Positions 42,122 to 53,624 of a DNA stretch of 64,000 bases are shown here, in pieces (position 1 is the first letter of the stretch; every line of letters starts with the position of its first letter). The DNA is from Karstenula rhodostoma CBS 690.94. Lineage: Eukaryota > Ascomycota > Dothideomycetes > Pleosporales > Didymosphaeriaceae. Below the pieces are notes generated by a model, which saw only the letters and a list, made by a program, of their open reading frames with translations, did no database searches and was not told the DNA's origin. The stretch is taken from assembly GCA_010093485.1 (NCBI GenBank), contig MU001494.1, positions 1,333,937 to 1,397,936 of the forward strand. Reading direction: 5' to 3'. The position numbers were made by a program, and so were the translations under genes.

Positions 42122-44607
42122 ATGGCTTTACACACGTCGCTCGCCATGCAGGTCAGTTCTTGCCACGCCTTCCTGTCGCGCCCGAGATCACCATACTGAT
42201 TTGCGCACAGAATGTGGTGTCTGCCGCCACCGAGCTCTGGCCTACCATGTCTGTTGTCATGAAGTCCTCATGGCAAGGCTTCGGGAAGCAGGCGTCTGTC
42301 GGTGCCGGTCAGCGTCGATTTGCGCAGACGTCGGCATATCCCCTTCCTGAATGCCTCGAATCAGTCCCTCTGTCCTCGCTCCGTCAAACTCCATCTTCGC
42401 ATGCGATGCCGTCAACACCCACCGTCGCTGGCACGCTGTTAGCAGGTAACGTCGACGTACCCATATTGTGAGTATTTGTTCGCTGACAGCGCGTAGTATC
42501 GCACAATGGTCTTCGTCTCTGCACTCCGCTCACGCGCAGTATGTCCCTCAACTCGTTCATGGCTAGGCAATACTCTACCGCCACGCGCAACGGCCCGCTT
42601 GCGAACCTTCGCCTGATACCACGACCCGGAAACGTAGGATTGGCTTTGGCACAACGGCGCTCGCTCTTCGGTGGACCAACTCACAGCCAACTCGCCCGTT
42701 ACGAACAGACTGCTAACAACAACCCGTCGAGCGCATCGGCGCAGGCGACTTTCTACCAGGCATTGCTCAGGGCCAACATGCCTAGGATCATCATCGAACG
42801 CTACAAGACCGGACAATATGCTACCAACGTGGCCGTCGAGCAGTCGTATCAGAAGGCATTGGAACAGGTTGGCCAATCGGGTGAAAATGCAGGCGCCATG
42901 TCGTCGGAGGACAGGCAGGTTGTCGGACAGGCTGTTGCTGCTCATATCGGCAAAGGCCAAGTGGGCAAAACCAAGTCGGGATCCGGCGACCGAAAAGATC
43001 CTCTTTACGTCGTCGTCGAAGAATCCATGGCGAGCATCATCTTCAAATGGGTTCGCTGGATTGCTGGATTTGCTCTGTGCGCCTACGTCGCCCTGGTTCT
43101 CATCACCTTGTTTGTTGAAACGAGCGGCGTTCTCAAGAAGGTCGGCGGTACCAACAACGCTGAAGTTCGTCCGGAAACTCAGAGCACACGTTTCAATGAT
43201 GTCCAAGGCTGCGACGAAGCCAAGGAAGAGCTTACCGATATTGTCGACTTTTTGAAGAACCCGGAACGTTACAACAAGCTTGGCGGCCGACTTCCCAAAG
43301 GTGTTCTACTTATTGGCCCCCCTGGTACCGGAAAGACCCTGCTTGCTCGCGCTGTTGCTGGTGAAGCAGGCGTCCCCTTCTTCTACATGTCTGGTTCCGA
43401 GTTCGACGAGGTTTACGTCGGTGTCGGTGCTAAGCGCGTACGTGAGCTGTTCACTGCCGCTCGATCCAAGGCTCCTGCTATTGTATTCATCGATGAACTG
43501 GATGCTGTTGGTGGAAAGCGAAATTCCCGTGATGCCGGTTACCACCGTCAGACCCTCAACCAGCTTTTGAACGATCTCGATGGTTTCGATCAATCAACTG
43601 GTGTCATTTTCATTGCAGCCACCAACCACCCGGAACTACTGGACAAGGCCTTGCTTCGACCTGGTCGTTTCGACAGGCATGTTCAGGTCGAGCTGCCGGA
43701 CGTACAGGGACGACTAGCCATTCTGAAGCACCACACCAAAAAGATCCGCCTATCCCCTGATGCCGATTTGTTCAAGATTGCTCGCGGTACGCCTGGTTTC
43801 TCTGGTGCCGAATTGGAGAACTTGGCGAACACTGCAGCGATCGAAGCCTCAAAGCAACAGGGCAAGTTCGTATCTTTGCTGAATCTCGAATGGGCTAAGG
43901 ACAAGATTATGATGGGTTCCGAGCGCAAGACCAGAATGGTTCCTCTCGTCGACAAGCTCCAGACCGCGTATCATGAGGGTGGACACACTCTTGTTGGCTT
44001 ATACGAAGTAGGCTTCCAGGAGCTTCACAAGGCCACCATTCTACCCCGCGGCCAAGCTGCCGGTATTACCTTCTTTCTACCTCAAGATCACAAGCACCAC
44101 CGCTCTAAGATTGAGTATGAGCGCCATCTTGCCATGTGCATGGGTGGCACCATCGCCGAAGAGCTCGTTTATGGTCCTACAGAGATTGGCGACGGCGCAT
44201 CAAGCGACATTTCCAATGCCACCAGCACAGCACATTCGATGGTTACGCGCTACGGCTTCTCACCGAAGCTGGGCAGCATCGATTACGGCTCCAACTACGA
44301 TCAAGTTTCACCCGAGACCAAGCGCGTCATCGACAACGAGGTGCGGAGATTGGTCGAAGAAGCCAAGGACAGGGCGAGAAAGTTGTTGACCGAGAAGCGC
44401 GTAGAGCTAGATCGGTTAGCGACAGCTCTCGTGCAGTACGAGACGCTGGACAAGGAAGAGATCATCAAAGTGATCAGGGGTGAGGATCTGCCAGGTCGCT
44501 TAAAGGCGATGCCGGATACCCCGATCAAGCTTCCCGAGCTAATACTCCCGTCTGCTCTCCAACCGCCGGTGCGAGGCAACGATAGTGACGGAGGTGTGCC
44601 TGCATAG
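42122..44607 (+). CDS. Mitochondrial i-AAA protease Yme1, about 791 aa
   Basis: This is an ATP-dependent zinc metalloprotease of the inner mitochondrial membrane, facing the intermembrane space. Exons are 42122-42151, 42211-42445 and 42497-44607; introns of 59 nt (GTCAGT..ACTGAT..CACAG) and 51 nt (GTAACG..GCGTAG) keep the frame, giving an Arg/Ser-rich presequence that continues to about residue 150. One transmembrane helix lies near 270-290. Then come the AAA module with Walker A G-P-P-G-T-G-K-T near 362, Walker B I-V-F-I-D-E-L-D, the second region of homology (R-P-G-R-F-D-R), and the M41 protease site H-E-G-G-H near 581. A C-terminal coiled region follows. The i-AAA assignment (single membrane span, Yme1-like AAA order) is firm. 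Confidence 0.95.
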
Positions 44608-45039
44608 ATTGGGTAATCGGAAAATGCGCTTATTGCATGCATGCGAGGCGAATCGGCGTTTATCAGGCAAAGTCCTCTCCCCTTGCGATTGTGGGCCTTC
44701 GACATTCATAGCTGTCGAGGGGTTTTTCCTTTCCTTTGTAAGACTATAGGTATTGGTACAGCTAGCATATAGCGAAGTGGAACACGCTCATGACCCAGCG
44801 ATGGTTACGGGGCTACTATGTAAAGAAATAAACAGTAAATTGCATAGAATCGGACCTCCTGTTGACTGCAGGGCGTAGCAGACGGCATGCAATCGCGCCA
44901 ATGAGCGCAGATCTCTGCCCTTGGGAGTAGTGATGTGAGTCAGCGTGGTCGTACTTGCGTATCCACACCCGGTCCGTTTTGATTCTTCCAATCTTCCACG
45001 ACCATATTCAAATCCCTTCAGCAAGCAAACCTCACAGCG
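44608..45039. other. Intergenic region (YME1 / aminotransferase)
   Basis: 432 bp with no supported gene. Confidence 0.5.
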
Positions 45040-46604
45040 ATGCAGTCCAAATCCAGCCTCAGCAAGCGGGGCAGGGATCTTACCTCCGACCGCCTCGGAC
45101 CCAACGCTAGAGAGGCAACCGAAATGATTAGGTTCTACAACGGGCCATGGGATCCTGTATCGAATCCAGATGGTTTGGTGAATCTAGGCACGGCGGAAAA
45201 TGTACGACGCTACTTGAGAAGGAAGTCCGTCTGTTCGCTGATCTTGCCGGCAGTCGCTCATGCTAGATGACATTGCCACGTTCATTAATGGGCAACAGGT
45301 ATGACATGACCGATGTTTTGGAGCAGAGATGGGCGTCTGAATGTTTTGGTGGCTGAAAAATGTTTAGATACAGTTCACAGGTGAGGCGTTTGATTACAGC
45401 GAAGCGTGGGGTTCGCTGCGTCTGAGGAAGGCTGTATCCGGGTTCATCAATACGTGAGTCAATGTGGAACTTGCAGCCATGTCTGGAGCAATTGTTGACT
45501 TTCTGTTGTCTATAGGCACTTCAAGCCTCATACGCCAACCCAAGCCGAGAACATCACCATCTCAAACGGTTGCTCCGCCCTGTTCAATGCTCTGGGAAAC
45601 GTCCTGGCGGATCCAGGCGACGGCGTTCTTCTCACTAAGCCATGCTACATTGCTTTCGGATCAGACTTTGGGCTCCTGGGTGGGTAGGTACATGTTTTGT
45701 TCCCGTATTGAGGCCCTGGTGTCGAACTCTCGCGATCTTATCGCCCCAGTGATAAATGTGCTTATGGAATGCCAGCATGACGCCCGTCTTCATCCCCTCC
45801 AAAGACATCGACCAGTTCACCCCAGACATACTGCCTCAGTATGAAGCAGCCCTGAAGTCTGCAAAAGATCGCGGTATCAAAGTCAAAGTCCTCGTTCTCT
45901 GCAACCCACACAACCCGCTCGGCCGCTGCTATCCCCCCTCAACACTCACTGATATTCTGTCATTCTGCAACACGCACAAGATCCACCTTGTCACGGACGA
46001 AGTCTACGCCATGTCCGTGTACTCAGAGGATGGCACACCCTTCACCTCCGTACTGAGCCTCGACTGGCAGAAGTACATCGACCCCACGTACTTCCACCAT
46101 GTTTACGGCATGAGCAAGGACTTTGCATCTGGAGGGCTGCGAATTGGAAGCTTGTGGACTTTGAACACGGAGCTGCATAGGGCAGTCAGCGCGCTGGCGA
46201 ATTTCCACCACTCCGGAACCGTGAATGCGCTGCTTGCGTGCAGGATCCTTGAGGATACGTCTTTTACGACTTCTTATATGGCCAAATCTAGACAACGCGT
46301 CGCAGAGGCTGGCTTATTGGCACGAGCCCTGCTTGACGAGGCTGAGATACCCCATGCACCTGCGAATGCTGGGTTCTTTCTGTGGATCAATCTGGCGCCG
46401 TGGCTGAGGGAGGAAGATGGAGATGATGGGTGGGCGAGGGAGAGGAGGTTAATGGAGAGATTGATTGGAGAGAGGGTTTTCATTGCAGGTGGGCAGATGC
46501 AGAATGCTGAAGAGCCGGGGTGGTTTCGGTTTGTATTCACGAGGAAGGAAAATTTGGTTAGGGAGGGAGTGAAGAGATTGAAGAATGTCTGTGGCATTGC
46601 CTGA
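45040..46604 (+). CDS. ACC-synthase-like class I/II aminotransferase, about 429 aa
   Basis: This is a pyridoxal-phosphate enzyme of the 1-aminocyclopropane-1-carboxylate synthase / aminotransferase I-II group. Exons are 45040-45201, 45254-45298, 45368-45453, 45516-45683 and 45776-46604; four introns (52, 69, 62, 92 nt) close the frame, though the last one was chosen mainly because it is the only junction in phase. Motifs are V-N-L-G-T-A-E-N, S-N-G-C-S-A-L-F-N, N-P-H-N-P-L-G-R, D-E-V-Y, and the PLP lysine in G-M-S-K-D-F near 267, followed by R-I-G-S-L. Fungal members may be true ACC synthases, C-S lyases or aminotransferases, so the reaction is open. No obvious biosynthetic partners surround it. 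Confidence 0.85.
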
Positions 46605-46670
46605 TGGCGTAAATTCGCGCGAGGATAGGCGAAGATAACATGGAGTTATGTGGCTCGTCTGCACATTGAT

Positions 46671-47901
46671 CTAGTCAAGCTTCGTCGACGCAAAGTGCCG
46701 TGGTGAGACACCCCTATCAAACAGCGCGTCAATCTCCTCGAACGACCTGCCTTTCGTCTCAGGGTAGTTGAAAAATGCAAAACGTCTCCGCATAGCAGGA
46801 TGGCGAAGAATATGAATGCAACCTTACCTCCCATATTCGCCTGGTCGGGGTTGATCATGTACGGCAGCGAGAGGGCCCAAACCGCATTCGATGCACCGTT
46901 AACCATCGTGGCCATAGACTGCACCGCGCCACGAAGATGCGAGGTGGGGACCTCTGACACCAGACTGTAGCCGGCGGAACCGATGGAGGCTTGATACATG
47001 AACGCCCAGAGCGCCATGAAACCGACTTGGGTGAGAACAACTTGGCGACCAGAGTTGACGAACAGGGCTAGTACTGCGATTATGAGGAGCGAGGTGCTAC
47101 ATAATAATAGCCTTGGACAAAGAGTTAGTGGTGATCAAATTGCAGTGTGTTCAGACAAGATCAAGCGTACCTCCAAGGATTGTCCATCTCCGTCCAATAC
47201 GCTCGACAGCCCACCACGAAGCCATGGTTCCAAACGGCATGGCACCTGCAATGCCAACAGTCGCATCGAAGACTGAGGTACCCTCCATGTCAGACAGCTG
47301 GAGGAAATAACCCATATATGCAACCACCCACGCGACTCCTGAACTGGCCTGGGGGAAGAATACCGATAAGGAAATGGTCGTGCGGAGTCTATTCTTCGCG
47401 TTGAAGCATTCTTTCAGAGTAGCGAAGCCGCTAGCTTCGCTAGGAGCTGCCGCTGCGTTATGTGTGAGCTCTGATTTCTTCCATCTTCTCCTCGACATTT
47501 GTATCCACGGGTTCCAGTCTCTGGATAGCCGATCGAGCCTCGTCTTCCTTGCCGCGCATGACGAGTCGCATGGGTGATGTAGGAACAAAGGGAAGCAATA
47601 GTATTCCGACTGCTGCGAAACCCCATTGGACTGCATACATGATTCGGTAGGACATGGAGCTATCAATGGCTTGTGTCTCCCTCATGACGCCATAGCCGAG
47701 GAGCTGTCCGATGACAATAGCGAAGTTGACAGCAGAGATCATGGCACCACGAAGTGCCGGTGGTGCGACTTCGGAGCAGTAGATTGGAGCGACAGTGAGG
47801 AAGACACCAAGCGGGAGACCGGTGAGCAGTTTGCCGGCGAAGAACAGCGGAAGGTTTCCAGGAGAGAACCATTGTGCGAAAACACCGGCAATAGTCAACA
47901 C
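46671..47901 (-). pseudogene. Truncated, frameshifted MFS sugar transporter (maltose/glucoside permease-like)
   Basis: Homology-like segments occur in order but in different frames: V-A-P-I-Y-C-S-E-V-A-P-P-A-L-R-G (47458-47901), then C-F-N-A-K-N-R-L-R-T-T ... E-R-I-G-R-R, then S-E-V-P-T-S-H-L-R-G ... N-P-D-Q-A-N-M-G-G-K-V, then the terminal P-E-T-K-G-R-S-F-E-E-I. The frame changes near 47460 with no usable intron. It mismatches across the intron-like gap near 47105-47170 (donor GTACGC, branch CACTAAC), and shifts again near 46770-46790. The N-terminal 150 or so residues (first two to three membrane helices) are absent; only about 100 bp remain before the divergent GH3 gene. I read it as a decayed hexose/disaccharide:proton symporter. 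Confidence 0.75.
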
Positions 47902-47998
47902 TGGACGCTAGTCAGAAATAGACCTTTCTCCTAGTGATTCTTCAGCCATAGGTTCCGCACCGTTAGGTTCTCGGGACTTGGAGCACTTGGTGCAGTAG
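47902..47998. promoter_or_regulatory. Residual 97-bp spacer between transporter remnant and GH3 gene
   Basis: Such pairs usually share a promoter of several hundred bases. Here coding sequence of both genes abuts at under 100 bp and both are short at the N-terminus, suggesting a deletion of the shared promoter region. A stop codon lies directly before the GH3 ATG. Confidence 0.45.
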
Positions 47999-50416
47999 AT
48001 GACGGTTGAGGAGAAAGCTCTTCTGCTGGCTGGTTCGAGTTTTTGGGAAACAAATCCTATCGAGAGACTAGGGATACCGCGAATGAAGGCCTCTGACGGA
48101 CCCAACGGCGCAAGAGGCGAGAACTTTGAAAACGGTGTCACGAGTGCCTGTTTTCCGGCATCTGTATGTCTTGCAGCTACTTTCGATGAAGAACTTGCTG
48201 GACAAGTTGGGAAAGTTCTCGGTCAGGAGACGAAGACCAAGGGGGCGAGGGTGCTGTAAGTGGATTCAGGCTTCATGTTTATGGATCTATTGCTAACCTG
48301 CGTACTCAAGACTTGGTCCTACCGTGTGCCCACATCGCCACCCCACTGGCGGTCGTAATTTTGAATCGTTCAGCGAAGGCCCGCTGCTGGCTGGCCGTCT
48401 GGCAACGCATTATATCAAAGGGCTCCAGAGCCAAGGGGTTGGCGCTACCATAAAGCATTATGCAGTCAACGAGCAAGAGAGCAATCGATTCACCATCGAT
48501 ACCCATGTGAGCGAACGCGCCCTTCGAGAGATCTATCTTAAGCCTTTCGAGATTGCTATAAAGGTCAGCTTAGCCCACAGCAGTTGCCACTCACTCGTAG
48601 TGATAGCGTGCTGACTTTGTGTCCAGAATGCCAACCCATGGTCAGTTATGACGAGTTACAACCTCGTCAATGGAACGCACGCGGACGCCAACAAGTTCTT
48701 GTTAACAGAAGTATTGCGGAACCAATGGGGCTACAAGGGACATGTCATGAGCGACTGGGGAGGTACCAACTCGGTCGCCGACTCACTCAATGCCGGCCAC
48801 GACCTCGAGATGCCTGGCCCGGCCGTGCACCGTATTGCAGAGAAAATTCAGAAAGCGCTTTACAGCGGGGTTCTCTCTACTAAGACCCTGAATGAGCGGG
48901 TACTAGCCAACCTCAAGCTGCTCGAGCAATGCAACGTTTTCAATGACCCCAGTATCCCTCCGGAGAAGGCCATCGATCTTCCCGAACACAGAGCCTTAAT
49001 TCGGAAGGTCGGAGCTGAGGGTTCGGTGCTCCTGAAGAACGACAAATCCATTCTGCCACTGAAGAAGGATAAGATCCGCTCAATTGCCATGATCGGACTC
49101 GCGAAAGAGTTCCTTGGCCACGGTGGTGGCTCCGCTGCAGTGAATGCCCACCGCAAGATCACAGCATACGAAGCTTTCGAAGAGGCAGTCGGAGGAAGCG
49201 TAGAGCTCAAGTACGCCGAGGGAGCTCGCATCTGGAGAAACTTGCCTTCCTTATCCGAAAGCGTAGTAAACATTGATGGCAAGCCTGGATTCGCTGTCGA
49301 ATGTTGGGACGCGGATAACAAGGTTCAAGACACACGACACGTTCCTTCGTCCAGTTTCCGTTCATTCGAGTCAGGGGGGCCATCTCGCGTGGTCATGTCA
49401 GGCACCTACACGCCCATAGTTAGTGGCAAGCACTACATCAGTTTCTCGATCATTGGGAACACCACAGCGTACATCAATGACGATGAGGTGTTCAAGTACG
49501 AGGGCAAGTCCACTGACTTGATGGCCGTCCTCATGGGCGTGGCGAAGGCAGACCAAAAGCGGTACGACTTTGTCGCTGGTAAGGAGTACAAGATTCGCGT
49601 CGAAGCCAAGACCGTCGGAGACGCTGAGAGCCCTCTGTCATTCTTGTCTGGTAATTTATTGGCTTCAATTTTGGTCTCGTCCACCAGGACCTCTTTGAGG
49701 CAGACCTGGTTTCGGAAGCAGAAGAAGCTGCTAAGGCGTGCGACGTTGCGATACTCTTCGTTGGCAACACGTCAGCGTGGGAGACCGAAGGTTGCGACCG
49801 CGATGACATGAACCTGCCGAAGGACGGATCGCTGGATAAATTGATCTTCTCCGTGGCAGAAGCCAACCCCAAGACCATAGTCGTCAACTCCACTGGATCC
49901 CCCATCAGCATGCCATGGATACTCGATGTCGCCGCGGTCCTCCAAGCCTGGTTCCCTGGCCAGGAAGCTGGCTATGCTATCGCCGACGTTGTCTTTGGCG
50001 ACGCCACCCCCTTCGGCTTCGGACTCTCCTATACCACATTTGAGGTCTCTCACGCTATGCTCTCGTCCAAGGCGTTCTCGCAAGGACAGAACGTCCACGC
50101 CACCGTCGATATCAAGAACGTTGGAGACTGTGCGGGTAGCGAGACCGTACAAGTATACATCGAGGCAAATCAGCACGCGTCTATCGACCGGCCTATCAAG
50201 GAACTCCGGGGCTACGCGAAGGCACATCTTGCGCCAGGAGAGAAGAAGACAGTCAGCGTATCGCTGGACGGGGAGAGTTTCGCATACGTTGACGAGGCTA
50301 GTAAGCACTGGGTTGTAGAGGCGGGGAAGTACACCGTGTCGGTCGGTACATCAAGAAAAGACATACATGCAACGTTGGACATTGAAGTTGAGTCGAGATT
50401 TAACTTCAAGCCTTGA
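47999..50416 (+). pseudogene. GH3 beta-glucosidase with PA14 insert, interrupted by one frameshift
   Basis: Family GH3 glucosidase hydrolysing beta-glucosides. Exons are 47999-48255, 48311-48563 and 48627 onward; introns of 55 and 63 nt have CTAACC and CTGAC branch sites. The first residues M-T-V-E-E-K correspond to a position about a dozen residues inside most relatives. The nucleophile Asp is in V-M-S-D-W-G-G, the PA14 domain spans roughly 49330-49660, and the acid/base Glu is in W-E-T-E-G-C-D-R. Between about 49648 and 49665 the frame must change by one base: upstream it reads S-P-L-S-F-L-S-G-N, downstream F-I-G-F-N-F-G-L-V-H-Q-D-L-F-E. No intron that closes the frame is available. Either a one-base deletion inactivated the gene or there is a sequencing error. 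The C-terminal fibronectin-III-like domain is intact. Confidence 0.7.
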
Positions 50417-50913
50417 GGGGCTACGAAGGTTGTTGCTCGGGCACTGTATTTCTTATCCTGGGACGACTTGGCGTATGCGAATGTTCGCAGGGGCACTGCG
50501 ACCTTGATCTATATTGATTGATACCACAATAATGGATGAACGAATGCAACGTAATCTGGCGTAAACCGGAATTCTCATGACAGGTTTCCGCCACCATACG
50601 AACATTAGCGATAGGCTATCAGCCTATCGTATCGTAGCCATATTACAAGTTGAATTACCACAGGAGATACTGTACCAGTCAGCGTTAAATGCAAGTTGAG
50701 AGGATAGCACATGTCTAAAGGTACACCAGGTGGCGTTCGTGGAAGATGCTGTGATTTGGCGAGAGGTGCTGTTGAGTAGCAGTCTCCACGCCGCCCACCG
50801 TGTCAAGGATGGAGTGTAAGGAGAAGGCAGGCGAGCACGCAGCATCACGTTGGGAACACGAAAGATTGTGACTTTCCAAAAGTATGATATCATGGCGGCC
50901 ATCACGCTAGAGC
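50417..50913. other. Intergenic region, convergent 3' ends
   Basis: 497 bp between the GH3 stop (plus) and the 5'-nucleotidase-family stop (minus). No gene recognised. Confidence 0.5.
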
Positions 50914-52992
50914 TCAGGGCTTGTTGATCTCGTTTATCCTTCCCTCTATCCGCGGCGCGATAGCACTTGTCCAGTCAACCTTCAACTCATCTTTGCCTAC
51001 CTCATCCGCACACTTCGGCGCGCTCTTCAGTCCTGCTAGTCTCCACCACTTTCGCGTAGCTCTCCTCAGCAACGCTAATTCATGCTCGTTAAACCGAATC
51101 AGTTCACTGTCGTCATACTCGTAGTCTTCGTCATCGGTATCGGGATCCTCCTGCGCGCCGTCGTGGTGCTTTTCCGAGGGTGGTATGGCGATGTTAGATC
51201 GTTTTGGGAAGGGCTGCGATACGTCGGGGTTTGTAGGCGAGGAGGCTGGGTCATGGAAGGAATGCTTGCGTTGGAGAGAAATCTGAACCTTGGAGAATTT
51301 GTCGGTCATGTCGGGCGCCCAATTCTTCCACTTGCCGAGGATCTTCAGTGACATAAAGTATTGTCGGAGGATGGTGGAGATGAGCACACCGTTTTCCTCG
51401 CTGACTGTCTCTTTCGCCGTGCCACCTTCTTCTTCAATGAGGAGCGAAGTGTAGCCATCTAAGAAGTCCATTAGCCAAAAAATTACAGTGCGAATTTGAA
51501 CTTTCTTACCTTTTCCACGGCCCATATAGCCCCGAGTGACAAGTTTATATTCCCTTTTCTCGTCCAACGGTTCCTCACCGATCTCAACGCTTGATACCCG
51601 CTTCATCGGTGGCTGAGAGTAGTCGACATTAAAGACGATGTTCGAGACTTGGGGGAAGCGTCCTTCAAGCGCAGGATAACTCGACACGCCATTTTCCAAT
51701 GCTTCCCAGATCTGTTTTCCGGTGACCTCCATCACGACCACTGGATCTTCGAATGGGAAACAGTTGACTATGTCGCGCACCCTCAGAATGCCCGGTGGGT
51801 AGATTTGATCGCCGCGAATAGTACCAGAGGCCATAATGCAGCAGTCTCCCTCGTAGTAGAATCGCATGAGATCGCATACAAAGTTGCCGAGATTTGACTC
51901 CTTTATGCGGACGGTGGTGAATCGGGCATCCAGAGGAGCGGCGGTGTAGCCTATCGGTTTGTCCAGCTTCTCGTTCAACTTCTTCGTCAGACCCTCCACT
52001 AGTTTCAAGGCTCCCTTATCCTGCGGTATGCTGCTGACAACGTCTCTTCTCGTGATCTTAAAATCCCAGCCTTGGCCGCTCGACTTCTTCCACGCCTCAA
52101 TGTGGGAGAGCTGTTTGAAATCTGTGCCGGAGCGCAAGATGTGCGTTCCGTTGACGATGCTATGAGCGTAGTAGTGGTCGTGACCACCTAAGATGATGTC
52201 AATCAAGCTCCCTCCAGTCTTCTCGGCAAGCTTGTTGTCATTGGGCTCTCTCTGGTGGGACACTGCCACGATTATCTGCGCGCCCTGCTGCTTCAGTCCT
52301 GGGATCAGCTCTTTTGCCGTCGCACTTGCGCTCTTGTATATTATGTTTGGTGGTAGCGAGTTGATGGTGTCCAGCCATTCCCGCTCTGCCAGACCGATGA
52401 CGCCAATCTTGATGCCGTTCGAGGACGTGAGCATAACCGTCTTCTTCGCGTTGCCGAGGGGCGTGTCGTTGCCGAGGGCAGGGTCGATAACATTCGCAAG
52501 TAGCCAAGGGAATTTGCATTGTCCGGTAAGGTGCATGTATTGATTCACACCAAAGTCGAGGTCGTGGTTCTGCTCCTGTTAGCTTGCATCATCACGACCT
52601 GGAAGCGTACTTACCCCTACGCAGGCCACATCCGTCCCAATTTGATTCAGTATAGGCACCATATGGCTTCCTAATCGCACAAATCAGTCGTAGACTCGGG
52701 ATGGACTCTCAATTTCCGACATACCCTTGGTCACGCTGCTCTCCAAGCTTGGATTGAAGGCATCTCCAGAGAAGAAAGTAACCAGCTTCGACTGATCTTT
52801 GAACTTCTCATCCTCCCTGTAATAATTGACCAGCGTCTGGAATCTTCCCACGCCTCCAACAGGTTCCGCCGATCCAGCTTCGACGTGGTAAACATCGTTG
52901 TAATGCAGGAAACGTAAATCTGGCGGGGCGGACGAAGTGGGGCTTGGGGCGAACACGGTCTGCTCGTCCGCGGGGATATCTTTCGGTGCCAT
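50914..52992 (-). CDS. 5'-nucleotidase-family metallophosphatase, about 642 aa
   Basis: This is a two-domain metallophosphoesterase plus 5'-nucleotidase C-terminal protein. Exons are 52992-52725, 52670-52615, 52569-51510 and 51458-50914; introns of 54, 45 and 51 nt close the frame. Metal-site motifs are L-H-Y-N-D-V-Y-H, S-G-D-A-F-N-P-S, G-N-H-D-L-D-F-G (built across intron 2), and G-G-H-D-H. The C-terminal domain has N-L-G-N-F-V-C-D and V-x-D-I-V-N-C-F-P-F. There is no signal peptide, so this is likely an intracellular member. The acidic tail with D-D-E-D-Y-E-Y-D-D-S-E-L is unusual. The last intron is a multiple of three and has no stop, so retention would add 17 residues. Confidence 0.88.
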
Positions 52993-53624
52993 AGATTCCA
53001 GCAGGAGGAACGCTCGGGATCGCAGGGCAGGTACAGAAGGAGGAAGAAAGCCAAGCGACTGAATCACTGTGTGTTTGTCTTGGGTCGCGTGTACAGACTG
53101 GGCGGTGAACCTCACGTGCAGCAGCTTGGCGGGAAGCTGAATCCAGGGTCCAGCTGCAGCTTCGAAACGCGCGGCCAATTGTAGACGCTGATTAGCAGGC
53201 CACAAAAGTGGATAAACCTCTGATGTGCTGGCCGCCCTCGCTTCGTCTTCCCATCTCCATATCAGCACAATGCCTCGAAAGAAGCATGGTTGAGTAGTGA
53301 GCACTGGATTCGACGCTATGCACCATCTATACGACACAGTCGGAAGGCGTAGTTCCATCCCCAACGTCCAATCTCTCCAAAGCCATCCACTAAGATCATA
53401 ACAATGTTCATCAATCGCAACGCCGTCCAGCCCTTCGAAAAGACAAGGCCGAGCGCCCCCATACCAAGACACCCAACCCAAAGACCCAAAGCAGACCCAA
53501 ATCAATCCGGAAGAGCATGCCAGCCATCCCATAATCCCAACTTAGCCTTGCCCTTACCCTTTGGACCCGACCTAGACCCATGTGATGGACCCGATTGCGA
53601 ACGCCTTGAACTCCGTCCTAATTC
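52993..53624. promoter_or_regulatory. Upstream region of the 5'-nucleotidase gene
   Basis: 632 bp holding this gene's promoter and the 3' flank of the ING/PHD gene, both on the minus strand. An open frame continues upstream on the same strand to 53532, but its composition is not protein-like. Confidence 0.45.

Noticed and set aside
24118..46604. Secondary-metabolite gene cluster (P450, MFS, aminotransferase)
   Set aside because: The candidates are separated by housekeeping genes (SWP73, QCR6, YME1) and no synthase core is present.
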